In this document: positions 1-7,894 of the stretch, piece by piece | Numbering within the stretch: the first letter of the stretch is position 1 | Layout of the letters: each line of letters starts with the position of its first letter | Source of the DNA: Saprospiraceae bacterium UBA7328 | GTDB lineage: Bacteria > Bacteroidota > Bacteroidia > Chitinophagales > Saprospiraceae | DNA: 25,654 nt | Assembly (NCBI GenBank): GCA_002471345.1 | Contig: DKPS01000211.1 | Coordinates: forward strand, 1-25,654 | Direction of reading: 5' to 3' | The notes under the pieces: generated by a model | Database searches by the model: none | The model's input: the letters and a program-made list of their open reading frames with translations, nothing else | What the model was told of the DNA's origin: nothing | Made by a program: the position numbers and the translations under genes

Positions 1-1
1 A

Positions 2-1465
2 GAGTGTGAAACTTGCTTCGACGGCATCCTTAATGGTGATGAAGTAAGAGTAGACTGTGGAGGGGGTCTTTGCGAACCTTGTCAAAATGACCTTAATTGT
101 GATAACCCTTCAAATATGGCATTAGATGGAATTGCAAAAAGCTCTTCAAATCTTGTTTTTCCAAACATCGACTTTTCAGCTCAAAATGCGACGGACGGTA
201 TCACAAGTAGTAATTGGCGTGATGGCTCCCTAATGATTACCAAATATGAAGATAATCCTTGGTGGGAACTTGACTTAAGATCTATGAATTATGTAGAACA
301 TTTAATGCTATATAATTGGAAGAACCACCCAGAGTTTTTAGAAGATATCTACATATTCTATTCAGAACATCCCTTCGAATCAGGAGAAATGAAGGACATG
401 ATGAATGATGAAGATGTCAAGTCTGTATTTGTATCAAAAATGGCTCAATGGCCTCATCAGGTGGATGTTGAACAAAATATAAGATTCATTAGAGTTCAAA
501 TGGATCATCCTGGATATTTATCCATGGCAGAATTTGAAGCAATAGGATGTTCTTATGCAACTGAAGATGTGATTTATGGATGTACTTATAAGGACTCACA
601 TAATTTTAATCCTGAAGCAACCGTAGATGATGAATCCTGTGAAACTTGTGATGATGGAATACAAAATGGTGATGAGTTGGGAGTGGATTGTGGAGGATCA
701 TGTTCAAATATTTGTGAAAATGAGGCTCAATGCGATGAATTTGAAAATATCAGTATAGATGCAATTGCATCAGTTTCTTCTACATTCAAATGGGCAGGAG
801 CAGATTTTTCTCCTGAAAATGGAATTGATGGAAGTACCGATAACAACTGGAGAAATGGTTCTCTGATGATAACAAAATCAGAAGACTCGCCATGGTGGCA
901 GATTGATCTTAAAAATTCAGCATATGTAGACTTTTTGACTATTCATCCCTGGAAAAAGAATCCTGAGTTTTTAGATGGTGCCTATTTATTATGGTCTGAA
1001 TCTCCAATTGAGACAGAAGACTTAGATCTTCTATTGAACCAAAATGATATCAACTCAAGTATAATTTCGATAGACAACAAAAACCCATATGAACTAATTA
1101 TTCAAGAGCAAGCACGATACATTAGAATTCAGAAAAAAACACAAGGGATTCTTGCATTCACAGAAATGGAAGTTATTGGATGCAAGAAAGGAACCAATTC
1201 ACTTAAGCAAGTTGAAACCAAAAAGAAATCAATTCAAGATATTTCCATTAATTTAAATCCAAATCCTGTTTCTTATTACTTGAATGTTGACTCTAATGTC
1301 AAATTGAATTCTATTTCTGTTTATAGTATAGATGGGGCTTTGATGAAAAATCAAACTTCAAGATTTAGTGAAATTGATTTAGGCAATTATGAAAGTGGAG
1401 TCTATATTATTAGAATAGAGACTTATTCAGGTAAGGTATTTAATGAACGAATTGTAAAACTCTAG
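2..1465 (+). CDS. T9SS-sorted secreted protein with tandem discoidin-like repeats (5' partial)
   Basis: The reading frame is open from base 2, so the true start lies before the window; the ATG at 116 is internal. Two tandem units are visible. Each has a Cys-rich linker (CxxGxxNGDExxVDCGG, positions about 5-115 and 638-740) followed by a domain of about 140 residues resembling F5/8 type C (discoidin) folds: xDGxxxxNWRxGSLMITKxEDxPWWxxDL, then ExxxIGC near the end. A GC-x(8)-NPxATxDDxSC module (about 570-640) links the units. The last about 75 residues, starting near ISINLNPNPV and ending VFNERIVKL, form a type A T9SS C-terminal sorting domain, so the product should cross the outer membrane and be anchored or released. 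Discoidin domains usually bind carbohydrate or surface ligands; the ligand here is unknown. Function as an adhesin or glycan-binding protein is inference. Confidence 0.88.
   Translation, partial: ECETCFDGILNGDEVRVDCGGGLCEPCQNDLNCDNPSNMALDGIAKSSSNLVFPNIDFSAQNATDGITSSNWRDGSLMITKYEDNPWWELDLRSMNYVEHLMLYNWKNHPEFLEDIYIFYSEHPFESGEMKDMMNDEDVKSVFVSKMAQWPHQVDVEQNIRFIRVQMDHPGYLSMAEFEAIGCSYATEDVIYGCTYKDSHNFNPEATVDDESCETCDDGIQNGDELGVDCGGSCSNICENEAQCDEFENISIDAIASVSSTFKWAGADFSPENGIDGSTDNNWRNGSLMITKSEDSPWWQIDLKNSAYVDFLTIHPWKKNPEFLDGAYLLWSESPIETEDLDLLLNQNDINSSIISIDNKNPYELIIQEQARYIRIQKKTQGILAFTEMEVIGCKKGTNSLKQVETKKKSIQDISINLNPNPVSYYLNVDSNVKLNSISVYSIDGALMKNQTSRFSEIDLGNYESGVYIIRIETYSGKVFNERIVKL
5..1180 (+). repeat. 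Two diverged tandem protein-coding repeats, period about 633 bp
   Basis: The Cys codon opening CETCFDGILNGDE at base 5 recurs as CETCDDGIQNGDE at base 638, a spacing of 633 bp (211 codons). The block NWRxGSLMITKxEDxPWW appears in both units. The second unit stops before a second copy of the NPxATxDDxSC module. Similarity is clear in protein but weak in DNA, so the duplication is old. More units may lie upstream of the window. Confidence 0.8.
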
Positions 1466-1525
1466 ATGAATTTAAAATATTAGGTCCCTATTGAGGCCTC
1501 CTTTGAATATTAACTAAATAGGTAT

Positions 1526-1552
1526 AAGTCTGTTCTTTTGAGCAGGCTTTTT
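1526..1552 (+). terminator. Rho-independent terminator after the T9SS protein gene
   Basis: A 10-bp stem (AAGTCTGTTC, 1526-1535, with GAGCAGGCTT, 1540-1549, two G-T wobbles) closes on a TTTT loop. The T-run 1548-1552 begins inside the 3' arm. It lies 60 bases past the stop codon and separates the secreted-protein gene from the kinase gene at 1597. Confidence 0.8.
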
Positions 1553-1596
1553 GTATTTATGACTTATACTATTCCATTTTCATACATTGATAAATC

Positions 1597-2643
1597 ATGG
1601 ATACAGCAAAAGAAGTAAGAAAAGGTGAAAACTTGAATTGGAAAATTCTTGAAGACTATTTGAGGATACAACTACCTCAACTAAAAGGAATTATGACTGT
1701 CCAACAGTTTCATGGCGGGCACGCAAACCTCACTTATCTTCTCAAATTTGGAGAAAAAGAATTGGTTTTAAGAAGACCTCCATTTGGAAAGATTGCCCCT
1801 GGTGCACATGACATGGGTCGTGAATATCGAGTTCTTTCTAAACTTTATAAATTCTTTTCACCTGCTCCACAAGCTTATCATTACTGCGAAGATGACTCCA
1901 TCATTGGCGCTAAGTTTGTCATTGTTGAAAGAAAAAAAGGAGTAGTAGTCAGAACAAAAATTATAGATTGTTTTAAAAAATATCCTAACCCAGAAAAGAG
2001 AATAGCTGAGGCTATGATCAAAGCTCAGGCTCAACTGCATTTAGTAGATTATGAAATCGCCGATTTATCAAATTTAGGGAAACCTTTAGGTTTTTTAAAT
2101 CGTCAACTTAATGGCTGGGGGCAAAGATGGCACTTATCTAAAACTGATGACAGTAAAGAAATGGATCAAATCCTAGAGTGGCTTCAATCTGATGTTCCTA
2201 CAACTGAACGAAACTGCATCATTCATAATGATATTAAACCAGATAATTGTCAATTTCAACCTAATGATCCAGACAATGTCACAGCCATTTTTGACTGGGA
2301 CATGTGCACACTTGGAGATCCACTAATTGATTTAGCATCTACACTAAGCTACTGGCCAGAAGAACGGTTTGACTTCAATAAATTTCCTGATTTACCTGTG
2401 TCTTTAGAAGGCAATTGGCCACATAAATCTTTTCTGATTAACAAGTATCAAGAATTCACAGGTTTAGATTTAAGTCGATTAAAATGGTATGAAGTATTTG
2501 CCTATTGGAAAGGAGCAGTAATAGCACAACAACTTTATAAGCGTTATGTGGATGGCCAAACAACAGATTTAAGAATGGCCAAATTTGGTGAATCTGCTAA
2601 GGCTATGATTGATTTGACATTAAGAATTATCAAGACTACCTAA
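1597..2643 (+). CDS. APH-family phosphotransferase (ACAD10/11 kinase-domain type)
   Basis: 348 residues, the usual length of the family. The aminoglycoside phosphotransferase fold is shown by the nucleotide loop GGHANLTY (41-48 region), the basic LVLRRPP strand (57-62), REYRVL with the helix Glu (about 76), the catalytic loop HNDIKPDN (H210, D212, N217) and the metal-binding segment FDWDMCTLGDPLIDLA (D233). This subfamily is best known as the N-terminal domain of ACAD10/ACAD11 and as LvaA of the levulinate pathway, which phosphorylates 4-hydroxyacyl-CoA. The acyl-CoA dehydrogenase starts 95 bases downstream on the same strand, which supports that reading over antibiotic resistance. Substrate is inferred. 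The ATG at 1597 has no Shine-Dalgarno, as is normal here. Confidence 0.85.
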   Translation: MDTAKEVRKGENLNWKILEDYLRIQLPQLKGIMTVQQFHGGHANLTYLLKFGEKELVLRRPPFGKIAPGAHDMGREYRVLSKLYKFFSPAPQAYHYCEDDSIIGAKFVIVERKKGVVVRTKIIDCFKKYPNPEKRIAEAMIKAQAQLHLVDYEIADLSNLGKPLGFLNRQLNGWGQRWHLSKTDDSKEMDQILEWLQSDVPTTERNCIIHNDIKPDNCQFQPNDPDNVTAIFDWDMCTLGDPLIDLASTLSYWPEERFDFNKFPDLPVSLEGNWPHKSFLINKYQEFTGLDLSRLKWYEVFAYWKGAVIAQQLYKRYVDGQTTDLRMAKFGESAKAMIDLTLRIIKTT

Positions 2644-2738
2644 GGAAAAAAGAATTTTAGTTTCAAAAATATATCAAAGGATAGCAAAAGTGTACCTTTC
2701 ATTTTTCTGTTTTTTACAAATATTAAAAAGTAACACAG

Positions 2739-3944
2739 ATGTTTTCTTCAATACAAATAGACCGAGAAATCTACGCCTCTGATGAACATCAAATGGTACG
2801 TCAAGCATTAATTGATTTTTTGAACAAGGAAGCCATACCTCATCAAGAAGAATGGGAAAACGAAAAATGTGCACCAAAATCTTTTTGGCGCAAAATGGGT
2901 GAACAAGGATTCCTTTGTATGGATATGCCTGAAGAATATGGCGGTGGTGGTTTTGACTTTTCTTTTAATGCCATGGTTTTAGAAGAGTCGAGACGTATGG
3001 GTGTTGATTTTGGGCTGGTAGTTCACTCGGACATTGTAGCACCGTATATATTGAGATATGGCACTGAAGAACAAAAGCGTCAATACCTACCAAAAATGAT
3101 AAGTGGTGAGTGGGTAGGATCTATTGGAATGACCGAACCTAGTGTAGGTTCAGATCTGAAAGCATTAAAAACAGTTGCAGAAGATAAGGAAGATCACTAT
3201 TTAGTAAATGGGTCAAAGACATTTATTACAAATGGTTTTGTAGCAGATTTTGTCTGCTGTGCTGTAAGAACACATAAGGGCACAGACCAAGAAGGAATTA
3301 GTCTATTAATTATTGATAAAAAACTAGATGGTTTCAACACTGGTCAGCCTTTTGAAAAAATAGGAATAAAATATCAAGACACATGTGAACTATTCTTTGA
3401 AGATGTTAAAGTCCCTAAATCAAAGCTTATGGGAGAAGAAGGAATGGGGTTTAAATATATGATGTCAGATCTTCCTAGAGAAAGGATAGGTATTGCAGTG
3501 GAAAGTTTAGGCTCAGCCATTGGTGTATTAGAAAAGACCATTGAATATGTTAAAGAGAGAAAAGCTTTTGGTAAAGCGATTTCAGACTTTCAAAACACAC
3601 AATTTAAACTAGCCGACTGTGCTGCAGAAGTACAAGTTTATCAATCCTTTCTTGACAAGTGTGTAGATCTTCAAACTCAGCATAAGTTGACAACCGAACA
3701 AGCCTCAATAGCAAAGTTAAAAGCTACTGAGATGCATGGGAAAATCGTGGATGAGTGTCTTCAGCTTTTTGGCGGTTATGGATTCATTTGGGAATATGAC
3801 ATTGCCAGAGCCTATGCTGGTGCTAGAGTAGTAAGAATATATGGAGGCACAAGTGAGATAATGAAGTTAATCATTGCTAGAGGTCTATTTAAAGATCACT
3901 ATAGAGCCCAATTGAAGCTGAAAGAACAAAAATCTCTTTCATGA
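2739..3944 (+). CDS. Acyl-CoA dehydrogenase, long-chain (LCAD) type
   Basis: 401 residues and full length. FAD-dependent alpha,beta-oxidation of acyl-CoA thioesters in the cytoplasm. The first family signature is IGMTEPSVGSDLK (129-141). The RKAFGK motif is at 274-279 and the C-terminal signature LFGGYGFIWEYDIARAYA is at 343-360. At the position where medium-chain enzymes carry the catalytic Glu (IYEGT) this protein has IYGGTSEI (G369). The helix-G Glu used by LCAD and isovaleryl-CoA dehydrogenase is present as E265 in GVLEKT, so it should be active with the alternate base. It follows the kinase gene by 95 bases and probably works with it and with the FabG-like reductase downstream. Chain length and substrate cannot be read from sequence. 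Confidence 0.93.
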   Translation: MFSSIQIDREIYASDEHQMVRQALIDFLNKEAIPHQEEWENEKCAPKSFWRKMGEQGFLCMDMPEEYGGGGFDFSFNAMVLEESRRMGVDFGLVVHSDIVAPYILRYGTEEQKRQYLPKMISGEWVGSIGMTEPSVGSDLKALKTVAEDKEDHYLVNGSKTFITNGFVADFVCCAVRTHKGTDQEGISLLIIDKKLDGFNTGQPFEKIGIKYQDTCELFFEDVKVPKSKLMGEEGMGFKYMMSDLPRERIGIAVESLGSAIGVLEKTIEYVKERKAFGKAISDFQNTQFKLADCAAEVQVYQSFLDKCVDLQTQHKLTTEQASIAKLKATEMHGKIVDECLQLFGGYGFIWEYDIARAYAGARVVRIYGGTSEIMKLIIARGLFKDHYRAQLKLKEQKSLS

Positions 3945-4006
3945 CTTCATTGATGATACTCCAATTGAATGTGCACTAAAACTCATATAACAACTTCAAT
4001 TTTACT

Positions 4007-5608
4007 ATGAAAAGGAAGGAATTCATAAAAACAAGTATTGGTTTAGGCACAGGAGCTATGATCTCATCTCTTCCTTTTAAGAATAAGTCTTCTGCTTGGA
4101 ATAAAGGAATAGTAAGTCACATGATTCCTCAGGTGAATCATAATCGAATATTACTATCCATTTCTACTAATAGACCACTAGAGAAAGCGCCTAGTATAAA
4201 AGTAGGGAAGAAAAAAATCATAGGTTCGAAACGAGATGGACTTGGACAACACTGGTTTTTTGATATCCAAGATTTAGAATCGAAGAAAACATATGAGCTT
4301 AAACTTTTAGGTAATTCAGGGCGACTTTGTGACGATTGGACTATAAAAACTTTTCCGTCCCCATCTGCTGAAACAGAGAAAATGAGGCTTCTTGTTTATA
4401 CATGTGCTGGTGGCCATCCGCTTTCTAGAGAACTCCATCCTCGTCTCAATGAATCTAGGCAACAGTTTATTTCTAGAAGATCAGCTCTTTTGAAAAAAGG
4501 ACTTTCTTTTAATCCTGATGCCATAATTGCCATTGGTGATCAAATATATTGGGATTTGGAAGAGGTTCTTCCTGGTATAGCCGGAGATGGTGCTAATGAA
4601 CTTGCATTCTCTGAAGCTGGCCAATTTGATAAATCCATTCCTATTCTTGGTACGTCTAATGAAGAAGTTCTAAAAAAAGCTGTAGGACCACAGGTAGCAG
4701 ATTTGTATGGAACACATTGCAGATCCACACCTGTATTTATGTTTAACGATGACCACGACTATTTCGAAAATGATAAGGCCACACCTTCATCAATAACCTT
4801 CCCTCCTCGTCATTTTAATTTAAAATTAGCTCGGACAGCCCAAGGGATGTATTGGCCAGAATTTCTTCCAGATCTGAATCGACCAATTGGACTTTCTGGC
4901 TCTAATGCATCAGATAAAGCCCTTCATAGTTCAGAATGTTTTGGGACATTGAGATTTGGCAGATTAGCCGAAATTCTCATGTATGACTGTCGAAGATTTA
5001 CCACATTAAAAGGGCCATCAGCAGGTTTTATCCCTAGAGACACAGAACAATGGCTTATGAATAGAGTGTCTTCTGACGATACGCTTTACACTATTAATGT
5101 GCCTTCTCTTCCAGTAGGTTGGAGTGCTGGAAAATGGATGGAATGGTATCCTGACAAACTGAATAGTGAAGGCAAATTAACTACCGAAATAGAGAAATAC
5201 TTTTGGCAACAAGGATGGCAGAATCAACATGATAGATTACTTCAACACTTTTCCAATCAAAGGCATAAAAAACCAATATTCTTTCAAGGTGATTTGCACA
5301 CATTTGCTGGAGGACAAATCTACAAAAGCGGAGAAATCGACTTAGGCAAGAATCCTGCATATGCTTATATCATGGGGACAATGGGTTCCACGGCTTGGCC
5401 TTCTGGTATAAGACAAGTAAAAGCTTCTAATCCTTCTGGTATAGGAATGGAAGAATACTTTGATAATGTGGAAGAATCTGGTTTTTCTATTGTAGATATA
5501 ACTACAGACGAAATAGAAATTAACATGTACAAATATCTTTCTGGCAGAGATGAATTGAGCATTATTGACCAACTCACTCCTTTTCAAACCTTAAAAATTA
5601 AAAGATAA
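4007..5608 (+). CDS. PhoD-like alkaline phosphatase/phosphodiesterase, exported
   Basis: 533 residues. The N-terminus (MKRKEFIKTSIGLGTG) looks like a Tat-type leader with RK in place of the twin Arg, so export of a folded metalloenzyme is likely but not certain. A beta-rich N-terminal domain (about 45-118) ends in WTIKTFP, as in PhoD proteins. The catalytic domain follows with VYTCAGGHP (C133), IGDQIYWD (D178, Y181), FNDDHDYFEND (D248-D251) and FFQGDLHTFAGG near residue 428, which match the Fe/Ca-binding residues of the PhoD family. It should hydrolyse phosphomonoesters or diesters outside the cytoplasm. It sits 62 bases after the dehydrogenase and 89 before the reductase. Its exported location makes a direct role in the same pathway doubtful. 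Confidence 0.85.
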   Translation: MKRKEFIKTSIGLGTGAMISSLPFKNKSSAWNKGIVSHMIPQVNHNRILLSISTNRPLEKAPSIKVGKKKIIGSKRDGLGQHWFFDIQDLESKKTYELKLLGNSGRLCDDWTIKTFPSPSAETEKMRLLVYTCAGGHPLSRELHPRLNESRQQFISRRSALLKKGLSFNPDAIIAIGDQIYWDLEEVLPGIAGDGANELAFSEAGQFDKSIPILGTSNEEVLKKAVGPQVADLYGTHCRSTPVFMFNDDHDYFENDKATPSSITFPPRHFNLKLARTAQGMYWPEFLPDLNRPIGLSGSNASDKALHSSECFGTLRFGRLAEILMYDCRRFTTLKGPSAGFIPRDTEQWLMNRVSSDDTLYTINVPSLPVGWSAGKWMEWYPDKLNSEGKLTTEIEKYFWQQGWQNQHDRLLQHFSNQRHKKPIFFQGDLHTFAGGQIYKSGEIDLGKNPAYAYIMGTMGSTAWPSGIRQVKASNPSGIGMEEYFDNVEESGFSIVDITTDEIEINMYKYLSGRDELSIIDQLTPFQTLKIKR

Positions 5609-5662
5609 AAAATCAATATCTTTTATTCAACAATTATATCTCCACTGTCTTCACTTCATCTT

Positions 5663-5670
5663 TACTTTTG
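5663..5670 (+). promoter_or_regulatory. Candidate Bacteroidota -7 element upstream of the FabG-like gene
   Basis: TACTTTTG is an exact match to TAnnTTTG and lies 27 bases before the ATG at 5698. No good -33 TTTG is seen 19-21 bases further upstream, so the call rests on the -7 element alone. If real, the reductase can be transcribed separately from the three genes before it. Confidence 0.35.
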
Positions 5671-5697
5671 AGCCTTATAATATAAAAATAGAATATC

Positions 5698-6438
5698 ATG
5701 AGTGGAGTTAAAGATAGAGTAGCAATAGTAACTGGGGGATCAAGAGGAATAGGACAAGCTATATCAGAATTATTTGCTGAAAATGGCGCTAAGGTAATTA
5801 TCTGGGATCTTCTAGATGAAGGAAAAGCAGTAGCTGAAAAAATCAATGAAAATGGAGGGATAGCCGAATTTGTCAAACTTTCAGTTACTGATCAAGAAGG
5901 TATCAAAGCTGCAGTAGAAGATGCAGTTTCAAAATATGGGAAAATCGATATTCTGATTAATAATGCAGGGATCACTCGAGATAAATCCATGCTCAAAATG
6001 AGTGATGATGAGTGGAATTCTGTCATTGATGTTAATCTAAATAGTATCTATTATTGCTGTAAAGCAGTAGCTCCTGTAATGAAGGAAAATGGATATGGGA
6101 GAATCATCTCAGCTTCTTCTACTACAGGCCTTAGAGGTAATTATGGCCAAGTGAATTATGCAGCTACTAAGGCTGGAATTCTTGGAATGACTAAAACTCT
6201 TGCAGTAGAATTAGGAAGATATGGTATCACTGTAAATGCTATAGCACCAGGGTATACACAAACACCAATGACGGATGCTATACCAGATAATATCAAAGCT
6301 TTGGCTAAAACACAAATACCTGTAGGGTTTCTAGCAGATCCAATGGACTTGGCGTTTGGATATTTGTTTTTAGCCTCTGATGAAGCACGTTTTGTCAGTG
6401 GTATCGTGCTTCCAATAGATGGAGGTGTCACTAGATAA
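5698..6438 (+). CDS. fabG: SDR oxidoreductase, 3-oxoacyl-ACP/CoA reductase-like (FabG family)
   Basis: 246 residues, the standard size of a classical short-chain dehydrogenase. The dinucleotide loop TGGSRGIG is at 12-19, NNAG at 88-91, and the catalytic tetrad is N113, S141, Y154 and K158 (NYAATKAG). PGYTQTPMT follows at 184-192. R16 favours NADP, while D37 at the end of the second strand (VIIWD) is typical of NAD use, so cofactor preference is unclear. FabG proteins reduce 3-oxoacyl-ACP in fatty acid synthesis, but the neighbouring acyl-CoA dehydrogenase and kinase suggest it may instead oxidise a 3-hydroxyacyl-CoA. There is no other fatty acid synthesis gene nearby, so the gene symbol is by family only. 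Confidence 0.88.
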   Translation: MSGVKDRVAIVTGGSRGIGQAISELFAENGAKVIIWDLLDEGKAVAEKINENGGIAEFVKLSVTDQEGIKAAVEDAVSKYGKIDILINNAGITRDKSMLKMSDDEWNSVIDVNLNSIYYCCKAVAPVMKENGYGRIISASSTTGLRGNYGQVNYAATKAGILGMTKTLAVELGRYGITVNAIAPGYTQTPMTDAIPDNIKALAKTQIPVGFLADPMDLAFGYLFLASDEARFVSGIVLPIDGGVTR

Positions 6439-6487
6439 TCGAGGATCTAAATTTTGAGGCACTATAATTTGAAGTTGATTAAAAGTA

Positions 6488-6512
6488 CTTGATGGATACA
6501 TCAAGATCTTTT
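6488..6512. terminator. Probable bidirectional terminator between convergent genes
   Basis: A perfect 7-bp stem CTTGATG (6488-6494) / CATCAAG (6499-6505) closes on GATA. On the plus strand it is followed by ATCTTTT and on the minus strand by TACTTTT, so it can stop transcription from both the reductase gene and the membrane-protein gene, whose stop codon (6501-6503) it overlaps. Confidence 0.6.
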
Positions 6513-7877
6513 ATACAATATCATTTTCACTTCAAAACTTCTCCATGCTTTGACCGCTATCCATTGATATTTTAGGATTTCCACTTCTTTATCAGAGAAG
6601 TCATTCATCACATTTGAATATAGGATATAATCAGTTTCACTTTCATCTTTATTATGAAACTGAGAAGAGTCATCATTAGCATTGAGTATAGACTGAGGAC
6701 TTCGCAAAGGAAATGCTGTAGCCACTTCCTCTTTGTCTATTTTATTTTCGTTTAAATAGGTTGTCACTCTATTTTGCATAGAATAATATGGAAGGTGGGC
6801 TAAAGTGCTGTCCCAGCCTTGAGCTATTCTATCAGGATATATCCACCCATTCCCTAAAATTAAGAATAGCAAAGTTGATCCGATTAATACCCTACTTCGC
6901 TTTCCATACATTTCATATGACAGAATCCATTTCAACAGAATAAACCCTGCTAATACTTGAATAGGTATAAAATACCGATGCTGCATTAGACCACTAAATG
7001 GAATAGTAACTATCCCAAATAGAAGAATCATAATAACCAATAACTGAAATGATCTACTTGTCATAAGACTTCTGGGTTTCTTATAGATATAATATACCAT
7101 GATAATCCATATGATAACAGCTCCAAAATCCATCAACCTCCATCCATAAACCAATATGTTTTTAAAGATCGTCTCGAATCCTATGATCGAAAAGCTCATA
7201 CTCCAAGGCATTTCACTATGAGTTCCAACCCAACTGATATGAAACCAATGTAATAATTGATAGCCACTAAATACTATAATTGCCGGTATGAATAAAGCTA
7301 TAGTTTTGAACCGATTCTTAGTATTCCAACTTTTTAAAAAACTCCATAACATAAAAGCACCTAATAAGATAAAACCTCGATTGCTAATCAATACTAATCC
7401 AATGGAATGGGCAATGACCCAATTCTTTTTCTCCTCTTCAAGAGACAAAAACAACCCAAGGAAAAAGCACAACAAGACAACATCCGGACTAACCAGCATA
7501 AACTGAGAAACACTTTGTGGCATACAAATTATCACTAAAGGAAAAAGCCATGCTTTGGAAGGAATCCATTTTAAACCAAGAAGATAAGCGTGCCAAAGAC
7601 AAAGAAAAACAAATGGCATCATAGCCAAATGAGAGGACCACAAAGACTTTCCTATAATCTTCCATACCCAAGCGATATACATACCGAAGATCGGGATGTG
7701 TCCACTATCCAGTTTATTTGGTAAAAACAAAGATGAAAATCCCGAATCATAATAATATTGTGGATGATGACCTGCAAACTGAATAGTGTCCCAGAAAAGG
7801 ATGAAATCTTTAGAAATGTAAAAAATTGCAATTGTGATCAGAAAGACGACAAAAGCAGCACTGGCATTTCTATTCAT
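6501..7877 (-). CDS. Polytopic membrane protein, GT-C glycosyltransferase-like
   Basis: 458 residues with about ten hydrophobic segments between residues 7 and 365, followed by a soluble tail of about 90 residues. The first segment (about 7-27) is followed by an extracytoplasmic loop holding FWDTIQ (D30) and LDSGHIPIFG (D57-P62). That arrangement, an acidic residue just after the first helix and a proline-containing motif before the second, is typical of GT-C enzymes such as the PMT/ArnT relatives, which transfer sugars from polyprenyl phosphates. The family assignment is by architecture, not by strong motif identity. It starts 17 bases after the pyrG stop on the same strand, so the two are probably co-transcribed, although no functional link is evident. 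Confidence 0.65.
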   Translation of the reverse strand: MNRNASAAFVVFLITIAIFYISKDFILFWDTIQFAGHHPQYYYDSGFSSLFLPNKLDSGHIPIFGMYIAWVWKIIGKSLWSSHLAMMPFVFLCLWHAYLLGLKWIPSKAWLFPLVIICMPQSVSQFMLVSPDVVLLCFFLGLFLSLEEEKKNWVIAHSIGLVLISNRGFILLGAFMLWSFLKSWNTKNRFKTIALFIPAIIVFSGYQLLHWFHISWVGTHSEMPWSMSFSIIGFETIFKNILVYGWRLMDFGAVIIWIIMVYYIYKKPRSLMTSRSFQLLVIMILLFGIVTIPFSGLMQHRYFIPIQVLAGFILLKWILSYEMYGKRSRVLIGSTLLFLILGNGWIYPDRIAQGWDSTLAHLPYYSMQNRVTTYLNENKIDKEEVATAFPLRSPQSILNANDDSSQFHNKDESETDYILYSNVMNDFSDKEVEILKYQWIAVKAWRSFEVKMILYKRS

Positions 7878-7894
7878 CTTTAAGTGATCATGAT

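Noticed and set aside
5342..5587. Minus-strand frames opposite the phosphatase gene.
   Set aside because: They mirror the codons of the PhoD-like gene and have no recognisable domain.
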